Positions 27,142 to 35,308 are shown, counted from the first letter of the stretch. The stretch: DNA of 35,448 nt from Vibrio ichthyoenteri ATCC 700023 (GCF_000222605.1 NZ_AFWF01000215.1:1-35448); one strand, 5' to 3'. Numbers and translations: made by a program. Notes: generated from the sequence alone by a model not told the origin.

Positions 27142-28853
27142 AACTCAGGCCCTAAAGTAAAGTGTACTTGGAATTCATCTCCCGGTTTGGCATCTAGACC
27201 CCAAGCAAAGTCGAGTCGAACAGGGCCAACAGGCGATGCCCAGCGAACCCCTACACCTACACCACGTTTAAAATCTGGGGTTTTATTGAAGGCATCACCG
27301 TAGTCATAAAACATCGCCCCCCACCAATTGCCCACCACTCGATACTGATATTCCAATGATGTGGTTGCAATGTATTTTGCCCCGGTCAATGCGCCACTCG
27401 AATCTCGCGGCGAGATCGATTCATACCCATAGCCGCGTAAATTATTGTCACCACCAGCGAAAAAACGCAGCGAAGGCGATAGCTTATCCAATTCATCAGT
27501 CACATTGGCACCGCCGTCAATACGGAACAATCCGCGATGATTATCGCCAATGCTACGTATCCAAGTTGTCCCCGCTTGTATGCGGAACACTCGGGTCTCT
27601 GATAAGGCTTTCGGATCGCCATACTCAATGGTGGCACTCTGGCGATCTCCCCACATCGGCATCGATCCTCCCCGCGATCGAGTACGGGAAAAAGAAATAC
27701 CGGGTAGTAAGAACTGCGCATTATCATCTTGAATACCCTGCTCATAGTTCTCTAAGAGATAGCGGATAAACAGCGTTCTATGCCAACCATTATCAAGGGT
27801 CCAATGGCGCTCTAACGCCAGATTCGATTCCAAACTCTTGGTATCACGATTGTCGACGTTTTTCATTCCGTATTGGATGCGATAGTACTCATTGAGTACA
27901 TCATCCAATGGAATTCGATAACCGGCTGTGATGGTTTGCTCTGGTTTTGACAGCGAAAAACTACTATCAAAACTATGACCACGAGAATTCACCCATGGTT
28001 TTTTCCATTTTAGGGAACCTCTAACGCCCACATCGGTGGAATAACCAATACCCGTCTCCAGCTGGTTTTTCGCTTGTGGAGCCAATGAAACTTTTACCGG
28101 TAGCTCACGCCCTTGGCCAAGATGACTTAAGTCTGGCTCGACAAACACCGACGAGAACCAATCTGTATTGGATAGATTTTGGTTATATATGCCTATATCG
28201 GTGACCAAATAAGGATCACCCTTTTGATACGGTTCTAGGGAATGAACACGGTCTTCTTCAATTTGGCTACCCGTAATGATGGTTTCGCCAAAGTGATAAC
28301 GGATACCACTATCAAAATGCAACCGTATATACGCTTGGTTTAGTTCCGGCGAAACCTCTAAACGGCTAAGGTCAAAATCCCCTTCAAAATAGCCTTTTTG
28401 CAGCGCAAGATTACGAATACCAGACTTTAACGCATCGTATTCGCCCTGATTGAGCCGTTTACCGACTTTCAAACCACTAAGTGCAACTAAAGCCGCGAAA
28501 TCTTTATCTTGCTTGGCTTCACCCGTAAATTGAACATCCAACTGAGTCACCAGTATGGGTTTGCCCGGCGTAACATCCACGATCAGATCCTGACCATCTT
28601 TCGATACGCTAAACTCAAATTGTGGATGATAGTAACCAAGCGCATTGAGCGCTTCGGTAATGCTGCGCTCTAAGCGAGATTGAAAACGAAGTGAAGTATC
28701 GTATTCCTTTTGAGGAATCGAGGTTAAATAGGCATCAACGTTACTTTTAATTTTGCCCTTTAAGCCTCGGATCGACAGGTCCACATCCGCCACAGCCACA
28801 AAGCTGGGCAGACACAGTAAAGAAATCAGAATGACGAGAGGCTTTTTAAACAT
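27138..28853 (-). CDS. tamA: Translocation and assembly module subunit TamA
   Basis: Outer-membrane Omp85-family protein that works with TamB. The 571-residue protein has a signal peptide ending near residue 22 (SFVAVA before DVDLSIRG), three POTRA domains over about residues 23-260, and a 16-strand barrel. GIGYSTDVGVRGSLKWKKPWVN begins the barrel, FFAGGDNNLRGYGYESISPRD is the conserved RGY/F motif of barrel loop 6, and the terminal VGPVRLDFAWGLD with the final FTLGPEL ends in an outer-membrane beta-signal. The start is ATG 28853 with a weak ribosome binding site. It is divergent from msrA. Confidence 0.96.
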   Translation of the reverse strand: MFKKPLVILISLLCLPSFVAVADVDLSIRGLKGKIKSNVDAYLTSIPQKEYDTSLRFQSRLERSITEALNALGYYHPQFEFSVSKDGQDLIVDVTPGKPILVTQLDVQFTGEAKQDKDFAALVALSGLKVGKRLNQGEYDALKSGIRNLALQKGYFEGDFDLSRLEVSPELNQAYIRLHFDSGIRYHFGETIITGSQIEEDRVHSLEPYQKGDPYLVTDIGIYNQNLSNTDWFSSVFVEPDLSHLGQGRELPVKVSLAPQAKNQLETGIGYSTDVGVRGSLKWKKPWVNSRGHSFDSSFSLSKPEQTITAGYRIPLDDVLNEYYRIQYGMKNVDNRDTKSLESNLALERHWTLDNGWHRTLFIRYLLENYEQGIQDDNAQFLLPGISFSRTRSRGGSMPMWGDRQSATIEYGDPKALSETRVFRIQAGTTWIRSIGDNHRGLFRIDGGANVTDELDKLSPSLRFFAGGDNNLRGYGYESISPRDSSGALTGAKYIATTSLEYQYRVVGNWWGAMFYDYGDAFNKTPDFKRGVGVGVRWASPVGPVRLDFAWGLDAKPGDEFQVHFTLGPEL

Positions 28854-28861
28854 GCAGTATG

Positions 28862-28902
28862 AACGTTATTAATTCGTATTATTTATATTAAATGATAACG
28901 TT
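28862..28902. repeat. 8-bp inverted repeat between tamA and msrA
   Basis: AACGTTAT (28862-28869) and ATAACGTT (28895-28902) are exact inverse complements separated by 25 bp of very AT-rich DNA. The two arms are 33 bp apart centre to centre, close to three turns, and sit 9-49 bp upstream of the tamA start. This could be a paired operator. Confidence 0.45.
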
Positions 28903-28979
28903 AGTTGTTGATTTAGTCTGTATGAAAAACGTCAAATTCACGGTCTTCTTCTAAGGACAAGCGCTCAAGGACACTCAAT

Positions 28980-29609
28980 ATGCTAGATAAACAAACTCTC
29001 ATCTCTGCTGAATTGGCTTTACCCGGTCGAGATACACCGCTACAAATCGAAGACCAACACTTCGTCAACCACTCCCAATTGTCAGCTATGCCACAAGAGA
29101 ACGAACAACAAGTTTTGTTCGGTATGGGCTGTTTTTGGGGCGCAGAGCGCCTCTTTTGGCAGCTCGATGGCGTGGTAAGCACCTCGGTCGGCTACGCCGG
29201 AGGTTACACGCCAAATCCAACCTACGAAGAAGTCTGTACTGGTCATACTGGCCACACTGAAGTCGTCAGAGTAGTTTATAACCCCAACATCCTCACTTTT
29301 GAACAACTGCTCCACCATTTTTGGGAACAACACAACCCAACTCAAGGCATGCGTCAAGGTAACGATTTAGGTAGCCAATATCGTTCTGCGATTTATGTTT
29401 ATAGCCAAAAACAACTTGAACATGCTCTCGACTCAAAGCAACGCTATCAAGCCTTACTTGGTCAGCCAGAGGTCACCAGCGAAATCGACTTTGCCAAAAC
29501 CTATTATTTTGCTGAAAGTTATCACCAGCAATACTTAGCGAAAAATCCAAATGGCTATTGTGGTCTTGGTGGGACAGGAATTTGTTTTCCGCCACAAGAT
29601 AACGTTTAA
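28980..29609 (+). CDS. msrA: Peptide methionine-(S)-S-oxide reductase
   Basis: Repairs the S-epimer of methionine sulfoxide in proteins and free methionine, using thioredoxin. The 209-residue protein has the active-site GCFWGAE at 50-56 with catalytic C51, [26 protein letters not shown] as the substrate-binding part, and CGLGGTGIC near the end whose C194 and C202 are the resolving cysteines, the three-cysteine E. coli type. The N-terminal 40 residues match the long E. coli form. AAGGA precedes ATG 28980. It is divergent from tamA, an arrangement conserved in enteric bacteria. Confidence 0.97.
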   Translation: MLDKQTLISAELALPGRDTPLQIEDQHFVNHSQLSAMPQENEQQVLFGMGCFWGAERLFWQLDGVVSTSVGYAGGYTPNPTYEEVCTGHTGHTEVVRVVYNPNILTFEQLLHHFWEQHNPTQGMRQGNDLGSQYRSAIYVYSQKQLEHALDSKQRYQALLGQPEVTSEIDFAKTYYFAESYHQQYLAKNPNGYCGLGGTGICFPPQDNV

Positions 29610-29642
29610 GCCCCGCTTTCACCAATGGTCTGGCTTCTTGGA

Positions 29643-29666
29643 CTAAAGTTTGAGTATATACTTTAG
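29643..29666. repeat. Inverted repeat upstream of ytfJ
   Basis: CTAAAGT (29643-29649) and ACTTTAG (29660-29666) form a perfect 7-bp inverted repeat with a 10-bp spacer, 38-61 bp before ytfJ. It overlaps TATACT and similar -10-like sequences, so an operator is possible; it lacks a U-tract, which argues against a terminator for msrA. Confidence 0.4.
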
Positions 29667-29703
29667 ATTCGTCAGCCAAGCATGACTTAACAGGAAGAAA
29701 ATA

Positions 29704-30255
29704 ATGAACAACAAAACGCTTATCGCTCTCGCTATTGCTGCTTTACCTATGTTTGCTAATGCGCACAATTTAACCATCGGCAAACCGGTGCCAACTGTGG
29801 ATGTCGCCAGTTACGGTGAAATACTAGTGCAAGATAACGATACGATTTACCAAACATGGAATAGCGAGGCAATGTTAGGCAAGGTACGCGTTATTCAAGC
29901 GATTGCGGGCCGCAGTCATGCAAAAGAAATGAATGCACCATTGATGGCCGCCATTACCGCATCACAATTTCCAGCCGAAGACTACCAAACCACGACCATC
30001 ATCAACCAAGATGATTCAATTTGGGGGACGGGATCTTTCGTTAAATCTTCAGCACAAGACAGTAAAACCGAGTTTCCATGGTCTTCAATGGTCCTAGATG
30101 AGAACGGCGTAGTCGCGGCAAGTTGGGATTTAAAAGCAGAATCTTCAGCGATCATCGTGCAAGATAAACAAGGTAAGGTGTTGTTCGTAAAAGAAGGCGT
30201 GCTGTCAGAAGATGAAGTGCAACAAGTCCTAGCACTTATCGCACAAAACCTCTAA
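29704..30255 (+). CDS. ytfJ: YtfJ family periplasmic protein
   Basis: A 183-residue exported protein. The signal peptide MNNKTLIALAIAALPMFANA is cut before HNLTIGKP. The mature part has the GKVRVIQAIAGRSHAKEMNAPLM segment where thioredoxin-like folds place their active site, but no CxxC; the family resembles thioredoxin/peroxiredoxin folds without visible redox cysteines. TTTIINQDDSIWGTGSFVKSS and FPWSSMVLDENGVVAASWDL are further family segments. The function is not established. AGGAAG precedes the ATG at 29704. It is followed at 30 bp by the Zur-like palindrome, which also looks like its terminator. Confidence 0.9.
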   Translation: MNNKTLIALAIAALPMFANAHNLTIGKPVPTVDVASYGEILVQDNDTIYQTWNSEAMLGKVRVIQAIAGRSHAKEMNAPLMAAITASQFPAEDYQTTTIINQDDSIWGTGSFVKSSAQDSKTEFPWSSMVLDENGVVAASWDLKAESSAIIVQDKQGKVLFVKEGVLSEDEVQQVLALIAQNL

Positions 30256-30284
30256 TCGAACAATTTAGCACTTAAAGTTTTAGT

Positions 30285-30316
30285 CGGAGTTGTTATAGTA
30301 TAACAACTCCGTTTTT
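30285..30316 (+). promoter_or_regulatory. Zur-box palindrome combined with an intrinsic terminator
   Basis: CGGAGTTGTTATA (30285-30297) and TATAACAACTCCG (30299-30311) are exact inverse complements around a single central G. The core TGTTATA-N-TATAACA is the gammaproteobacterial Zur operator. The same sequence as RNA is a strong hairpin directly followed by five U, so it should end ytfJ transcription. TATAGT in the palindrome could be the -10 of the zinc operon, giving a leader of about 20 nt; a Zur dimer would then sit on the promoter. Confidence 0.85.
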
Positions 30317-30323
30317 ACTTTTG

Positions 30324-30626
30324 ATGGTCACTATGCACCGCTTTGGTTTATTATTTCGATGCAAAATGATGGTTGTACTTAGTACAGTCATGCTGCTGCT
30401 ATGGACCAATTTCGCGGTTATCCACCATCAATTAGATCTCGATCTTCAACATCATGAGCACCATCACTGCCAGCTATTTGCTAGTGTTGTGCATGGCGCC
30501 AAGTCAAGCCCACTCACTCTACCAATCGCCAATAGCTCAGAGCCTCCACCTTCGCTTGCTGTATACCACTACCTAGAGGCTCCAGTGATTGCGCAAATTG
30601 CGCGAGCACCACCTAAGCTTATCTAA
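30324..30626 (+). CDS. DUF2607-type histidine-rich small protein (first gene of the zinc operon)
   Basis: A protein of about 100 residues, or 97 if the ATG at 30333 (MHRFGLLF) is used; neither start has a strong ribosome binding site, so the choice is open. One hydrophobic segment (MMVVLSTVMLLLWTNFAVIHH) anchors it or acts as a signal, and it is followed by a histidine cluster, HHQLDLDLQHHEHHHC, with 8 histidines and a cysteine suited to zinc binding. The C-terminus is proline-rich and unremarkable. It matches the small DUF2607 proteins I know from vibrios, found beside this transporter. It lies directly after a Zur-like palindrome and is the first of five genes, so a part in zinc capture is a good inference but its role is unproven. 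Confidence 0.8.
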   Translation: MVTMHRFGLLFRCKMMVVLSTVMLLLWTNFAVIHHQLDLDLQHHEHHHCQLFASVVHGAKSSPLTLPIANSSEPPPSLAVYHYLEAPVIAQIARAPPKLI

Positions 30627-30646
30627 AACAATACATTTCATCTTTC

Positions 30647-30699
30647 ATACCTAACATGATTTTAGGTATCTCAATACTCACAACTTTCCTGTGGGTATT
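30647..30699 (+). repeat. Two consecutive hairpins between the DUF2607-type gene and zrgA
   Basis: Hairpin 1: ATACCTAA (30647-30654) with TTAGGTAT (30662-30669), perfect 8-bp stem, 7-nt loop. Hairpin 2: AATACTCAC (30673-30681) with GTGGGTATT (30691-30699), 9-bp stem with one G-U pair, 9-nt loop. They fill the 106-bp gap and neither has a U-tract, which fits mRNA processing or stability control. Confidence 0.55.
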
Positions 30700-30732
30700 A
30701 ACACATGTTTTGATAAGTTCTAGGATAATAAA

Positions 30733-31383
<651 letters not shown>

Positions 31384-31391
31384 GTCATAAG

Positions 31392-31417
31392 AGAGCTTGG
31401 CACCAAGGCCAAGCTCT
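31392..31417 (+). repeat. Hairpin between zrgA and the ABC ATPase gene
   Basis: AGAGCTTGG (31392-31400) and CCAAGCTCT (31409-31417) form a perfect 9-bp stem with an 8-nt loop, 9 bp after the zrgA stop. There is no U-tract. It may stabilise the upstream message so that the periplasmic protein is made in excess over the transporter. Confidence 0.6.
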
Positions 31418-31447
31418 ACTTGTTCTCGATATTGATTGGAATACTCA

Positions 31448-32155
31448 ATGGACAACACCTCACAATCAAAGGTGATAGACCTCAGCCAAGTGCATTTTTC
31501 ATGGCCAGGTAGTAATAGCCCTACGCTAGTCATTGAAAAACTAGAAGTACGTCGTGGCGAACATTTATTTATCAAAGGGCCAAGTGGCTGTGGCAAATCC
31601 ACACTACTGGGGTTGTTAACGGGGATTAATCACCCCCAGCAAGGTTCGCTAACCATTCTCGGAGAGGACCTATCTCAGCTTAGTAGCCGGCAGCGCGATC
31701 GCTTCCGCGCAGACAACATTGGTTATATCTTTCAACAATTCAACCTACTGCCTTATTTGAGCGTGATTGAAAACGTGATTCTTCCTTGCCAATTCTCAGC
31801 GCAACGCAAGAGCCGCGTCAGCACGGATTTAAAACCTCAAGCGCAAGCCTTGTTGAGCAAACTACACCTTAGCCCATCGCTGCTGCATAAGCCCGTCGTG
31901 GAACTCAGCATCGGTCAGCAGCAACGCGTCGCTGCCGCTCGTGCTTTAATGGGCAATCCACCGTTGATCATTGCTGATGAACCAACCTCATCGCTCGATC
32001 ACGACAATCGCAGCGCTTTTATCGAGCTACTGCTCGAACAAGTAAATCAAGTTAACGCCACCTTGGTTTTTGTCAGCCATGATCCAACTCTCGAAGCGCT
32101 GTTTGATCGTAGCGTGGATCTACACCACATCAATCAAGCAGGAGAGCAAGCATGA
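31448..32155 (+). CDS. ABC transporter ATP-binding protein of the zinc operon (LolD/MacB type)
   Basis: A 235-residue ATPase starting at ATG 31448 (MDNTSQSKVIDL); a TTG 12 bp upstream is less likely. GPSGCGKST at 44-52 is the Walker A, FQQFNLLPYLSVIENVILP the Q-loop segment typical of LolD/MacB/FtsE ATPases, LSIGQQQRVAAARAL the signature (LSIGQ in place of LSGGQ), LIIADEPTSSLD the Walker B and VSHDP the switch histidine. The ATG is weakly preceded by a binding site. Its stop overlaps the permease start by 4 bp. It belongs to the Zrg set; I do not assign a letter because I am not certain which one this gene carries. Confidence 0.92.
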   Translation: MDNTSQSKVIDLSQVHFSWPGSNSPTLVIEKLEVRRGEHLFIKGPSGCGKSTLLGLLTGINHPQQGSLTILGEDLSQLSSRQRDRFRADNIGYIFQQFNLLPYLSVIENVILPCQFSAQRKSRVSTDLKPQAQALLSKLHLSPSLLHKPVVELSIGQQQRVAAARALMGNPPLIIADEPTSSLDHDNRSAFIELLLEQVNQVNATLVFVSHDPTLEALFDRSVDLHHINQAGEQA

Positions 32156-33411
32156 GCCCAACCTTGATGTTAGCGTGGAAGAGCGTCAACAATCGACGCT
32201 TAACGGCCTTTCTGACCATTTTGACTGTCGCGGTATCGCTGGTTTTACTGCTTGGCGTTGAGCGGATTCGCACCCAAGCGAAAGCCAGTTTTGCCAATAC
32301 TATTTCGGGTACCGACCTGATTGTTGGCGGACGTTCAGGGCAAGTGAATCTATTGCTCTACTCCGTATTTCGGATTGGCAACGCCACAAATAATATTGAT
32401 TGGAAAAGCTATCAAGAATTCAGTCAACACCGCGCGGTCGATTGGACCATTCCGTTATCTTTGGGAGACTCTCACAAAGGGTTTCGTGTATTAGGCACCA
32501 ACCAAAGCTATTTTGAACACTATCGCTACGGCAATAAGCAGGCGTTAGAACTTAGCCAAGGCAAACCATTTGACGGCTTATTTGAAACGGTGATTGGTGC
32601 CGATGTGGCGAAGAAACTTGGCTACCAAATTGGCAGTGAAATCATTATTGCACACGGAATTAGCGATGTTGGCTTTAGTCGCCACGATAATTTACCGTTT
32701 AAAGTGGTCGGTATTTTTGCGCCAACCGGCACTCCGGTCGATAAAACCGTGCATGTCTCGCTCGAAGCGATTGAAGCCATTCATGTTGGTTGGGAATCAG
32801 GAGCACGCCTTGGTCAAACGCCAAGCGCTGAATCTTTAGCAAAAGCAGATTTTACTCCCAATCAGATCACTGCAATGTTGGTCGGGTTAAAATCTAAAAT
32901 TCAAACTTTTGCCTTACAGCGTCAGATCAATACCTACCCGCAAGAACCGCTAAGCGCTATTTTACCCGGCGTGGCCTTACACGAACTATGGGGCATGATG
33001 TCCGTTGCCGAACAAGCTCTGATGGTAGTCTCTGGCTTTGTTGTGGTGGCAGGTTTATTAGGTATGCTTTCCAGCTTACTCACCAGCTTACAAGAGCGAC
33101 GCAGAGAAATGGCGATCTTACGAGCCATGGGCGCCAGACCGAGACATATTTTCAGCTTACTGATCTTAGAAGCAAGCGTGCTGACCTTTGTCGGCATTCT
33201 GGTCGGCATCATTTTACTTTATGGCTTGCTAGCATTAGCGGGGCCTTTTGTGACCCAAAACTACGGCATTCAACTACCTTTAGTCATGCTGTCCTACTAT
33301 GAACTAGGCCTGATCGCAGCTGTCCAATTTGCTGGAACCATGATAGGCATTTTCCCTGCGCTACGAGCTTATCGTCAGTCTCTAAGCGATGGAATGACAA
33401 TACGAGTGTAA
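32152..33411 (+). CDS. FtsX/MacB-type ABC permease of the zinc operon
   Basis: A 419-residue membrane protein with the four-helix plan of MacB/LolC/FtsX: an N-terminal helix (LTAFLTILTVAVSLVLLLGV), a large periplasmic domain of about 230 residues (residues 40-280), then three closely placed helices (MVVSGFVVVAGLLGMLSSLL, FVGILVGIILLYGLLALAG and LIAAVQFAGTMIGIFPAL). QERRREMAILRAMGARPRHIF between the first two C-terminal-side helices is the coupling-helix motif of the superfamily. Members usually push or pull on periplasmic or lipid substrates instead of importing small ions. It overlaps the ATPase gene by 4 bp and the DUF3299-type gene follows after 2 bp, so all three are coupled. Confidence 0.92.
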   Translation: MSPTLMLAWKSVNNRRLTAFLTILTVAVSLVLLLGVERIRTQAKASFANTISGTDLIVGGRSGQVNLLLYSVFRIGNATNNIDWKSYQEFSQHRAVDWTIPLSLGDSHKGFRVLGTNQSYFEHYRYGNKQALELSQGKPFDGLFETVIGADVAKKLGYQIGSEIIIAHGISDVGFSRHDNLPFKVVGIFAPTGTPVDKTVHVSLEAIEAIHVGWESGARLGQTPSAESLAKADFTPNQITAMLVGLKSKIQTFALQRQINTYPQEPLSAILPGVALHELWGMMSVAEQALMVVSGFVVVAGLLGMLSSLLTSLQERRREMAILRAMGARPRHIFSLLILEASVLTFVGILVGIILLYGLLALAGPFVTQNYGIQLPLVMLSYYELGLIAAVQFAGTMIGIFPALRAYRQSLSDGMTIRV

Positions 33412-33413
33412 TA

Positions 33414-33914
33414 ATGAAAAAAGTCTTTGTATTACTTTGCTGGACATTGAGTTTAGCCTTGCCAACGTATAGCGCAGCGAATGAAGATATGTTGACCTTA
33501 GATTGGATAGATTTGATCCCTGAGAATGAACGTAATCAATTTGATTCCGTCGGCATGCCGATCATTAGTGATCATAGTGGCGCGGCAATGCAGCAATCAA
33601 CACTAGGCTCGGTTAGGCAAGAGCTTAATGGCAGTCAGGTCAAAATCCCGGGATTTGTCGTTCCACTCGAAGGTGACGATGAGAAAATCACCGAATTTCT
33701 ATTAGTACCGTACTTCGGCGCCTGTATTCATGTTCCACCACCACCACCCAATCAGATTATCTATGTGAAATTTCCACAAGGGGCTCCGATCCAACAGCTT
33801 TGGGATGTGATCTACGTGATAGGCACGCTCAAAACAGAAACGCTTAGTCATGAATTGGCGGAAACCGGTTATATGATTGAAGGGAGTGCCATCGCAGAAT
33901 ACGATGATTACTAA
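33414..33914 (+). CDS. DUF3299-type periplasmic protein (last gene of the zinc operon)
   Basis: A 166-residue exported protein with a signal peptide of about 21 residues (SLALPTYSA before ANEDML). The mature sequence has LTLDWIDLIPENER, then VKIPGFVVPLEGDDEKITEFLLVPYFGACIHVPPPPPNQIIYVKF, the strongest feature: FGACIHVPPPPPNQ at 101-114 is the DUF3299 signature with C104 and H106 as possible metal ligands, preceded by a PLEGDDE acidic patch. The function is not established. It starts 2 bp after the permease stop. Its place in this operon suggests metal handling or contact with the transporter, which is inference. Confidence 0.88.
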   Translation: MKKVFVLLCWTLSLALPTYSAANEDMLTLDWIDLIPENERNQFDSVGMPIISDHSGAAMQQSTLGSVRQELNGSQVKIPGFVVPLEGDDEKITEFLLVPYFGACIHVPPPPPNQIIYVKFPQGAPIQQLWDVIYVIGTLKTETLSHELAETGYMIEGSAIAEYDDY

Positions 33915-33932
33915 GCCGCATTAAGCTATCTG

Positions 33933-33957
33933 ACTCGCGCCACAACACAGCGCGAGT
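33933..33957 (+). terminator. Hairpin after the zinc operon
   Basis: ACTCGCGC and GCGCGAGT form a perfect 8-bp GC-rich stem with a 9-nt loop, 18 bp after the last stop. There is no U-tract (AGCATGA follows), so it may need Rho or serve to stabilise the 3' end. Confidence 0.5.
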
Positions 33958-34025
33958 AGCATGACTCGTAATGAGCAAAATTTAACAAACAAGCAACCTA
34001 TTCATTGCCCTAAAAATCTCAGCGA

Positions 34026-34130
34026 CTAGATTAAATACCTAGATAAATAGACTAGCACGGCTAAGTAAACGAAGAGTAATAAGGCAATTGATAGGTGCTT
34101 TCTGAATTTATTCTCTTTGGAATATCTCAT
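34026..34130 (-). CDS. Candidate small single-pass membrane protein, 34 residues
   Basis: ATG at 34130 to TAG at 34026-34028. The product begins MRYSKENKFRKHLS, six basic residues, then one hydrophobic stretch IALLLFVYLAVLVYL, ending SRYLI. This is the charge pattern of a small inner-membrane protein with its N-terminus in the cytoplasm. GAGGGG lies 4 bp before the ATG. It is preceded by a perfect 11-bp inverted repeat and sits in an otherwise empty intergenic region, opposite in strand to both neighbours. I do not recognise a family. The shortness means a chance frame cannot be excluded; the good ribosome site and coherent composition favour a real gene. Confidence 0.5.
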   Translation of the reverse strand: MRYSKENKFRKHLSIALLLFVYLAVLVYLSRYLI

Positions 34131-34143
34131 AAGCCCCTCATTA

Positions 34144-34175
34144 ATTGATAACAACTTTAACAAATTGTTATCAAT
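34144..34175. repeat. Perfect 11-bp inverted repeat upstream of the small membrane ORF
   Basis: ATTGATAACAA (34144-34154) and TTGTTATCAAT (34165-34175) are exact inverse complements separated by 10 bp. The nearer arm is 13 bp from the small ORF start, and TTGATA / TTATCA on the minus strand in this repeat are promoter-like hexamers 17 bp apart. An operator overlapping a promoter is the most likely reading; a leader hairpin is the alternative. Confidence 0.6.
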
Positions 34176-34411
34176 GGTGGTAGTGAAATTTTACCGTTAG
34201 AGGGCTAAATTAAATTTAAGATGACTTGAACACAAAGCAACAAAATCCCTTTCCCTGCAAATTAGAATACATTGGCCCCAACCACTGTATTGCTTAATCT
34301 AGCGTACAATAACTTCAAACAAGATCGAGATAACTCACATTAGTTTCTCTAGCGAGCTTTGGTGTAAAAAGGTACAGTTATCACTAAGTCTATGTGGGTG
34401 AAGGGAAACCT
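34176..34411 (+). other. Leader region of the TIGR03899-type gene
   Basis: About 235 bp of AT-rich DNA. TACAAT near 34305 is a possible -10 without a clear -35. AATACA (34266-34271) and TGTATT (34286-34291) form a 6-bp inverted repeat with 14 bp between. No further gene is evident. Confidence 0.35.
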
Positions 34412-35308
34412 ATGTCTGAGAATTCTAATCCAGTAATTATCGAGCACGAGCCTAGCCAAGAAAGCCGTCACGACAAAAAATCTAACTATGTTAAAGACAG
34501 CTCGAGCCGCGTACTGCATATTGCTCAAACTCATGGTCTAGATGCCCTATTACAAAAAGAATCACCACAAAAACCCGCCCTAGAAAGAGCTTTGTTGCGC
34601 GATCGTCGCCGTCGTGAACAACGCCAAAAAAACTTAGAGCAGATTTTAAAACTGGCTTACACAGCATGCAGTGATGAGACAGCTGGCGAGCCGGATCAAG
34701 ATTGGTTATACCGCTTCTTTGATATGGCCCAAGAGGTTCACAACCCTTCAATGCAGCGCTTGTGGGCACAAGTCTTTAAACGTGAAGTCACTAACCCTGG
34801 CTCCACCTCGATGAAAGCGCTTAAAGTCTTGCAAGATATGACTCCGAAAGAAGCGCAAATTCTCCAACGCGCGGCTTCACTTGCCTGTAGTTTTGGCCAC
34901 GACAGTAGCCGCAAACTTTTAATTGGATTCCGGGCTCAAGGTGGCTTGTTCAGTCTTGGTAAACGTACTCTCACCACCAATATTAATCTGGGTAATTATC
35001 AACTGCCCTATTCAAGCCTATTGGTACTGTTTGAGCTCGGTTTGATGCACGGTACTGAACTGGAATCAGGTGAGATTGATTTAGAGTCCCCGCTGCCATT
35101 AATTTACCAAGGTAAGAATCTTGCGCTGCAAGTGCATAGCAAAGGAGTGCGTTTACTTTACTACCGTTTTACGCCAACCGGAAACGAGCTATGTAAACTG
35201 CTCGGCAATAAACAAAATAGCCAATATTACGATCAATTGATTGCGATGCTTGGACAAAAATTCTCAGTACAAACGGAAACGAAAAGCACCATTCATCACG
35301 CGGTCTAA
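34412..35308 (+). CDS. TIGR03899-type protein of unknown function
   Basis: A 298-residue cytoplasmic protein with no signal or membrane segment, starting at ATG 34412 (MSENSN) behind GAAGGGAAA; an in-frame GTG at 34394 would include that site. The N-terminal 60 residues are hydrophilic. RALLRDRRRREQRQKNLEQILKLAYTAC at about 66-93 is a very basic helix, possibly coiled. AGEPDQDWLYRFFDMAQEVHNPSMQRLWAQVFKREVTNPGS follows and is the family's most characteristic part (shared with DUF2806-like proteins). SLKVLQDMTPKEAQ-like and LGNYQLPYSSLLVLFELGLMHGTE are in the second half, and TPTGNELCKLL near the C-terminus resembles a winged-helix strand. The function is unknown. The 7-bp tandem array starts at its stop codon. 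Confidence 0.8.
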   Translation: MSENSNPVIIEHEPSQESRHDKKSNYVKDSSSRVLHIAQTHGLDALLQKESPQKPALERALLRDRRRREQRQKNLEQILKLAYTACSDETAGEPDQDWLYRFFDMAQEVHNPSMQRLWAQVFKREVTNPGSTSMKALKVLQDMTPKEAQILQRAASLACSFGHDSSRKLLIGFRAQGGLFSLGKRTLTTNINLGNYQLPYSSLLVLFELGLMHGTELESGEIDLESPLPLIYQGKNLALQVHSKGVRLLYYRFTPTGNELCKLLGNKQNSQYYDQLIAMLGQKFSVQTETKSTIHHAV

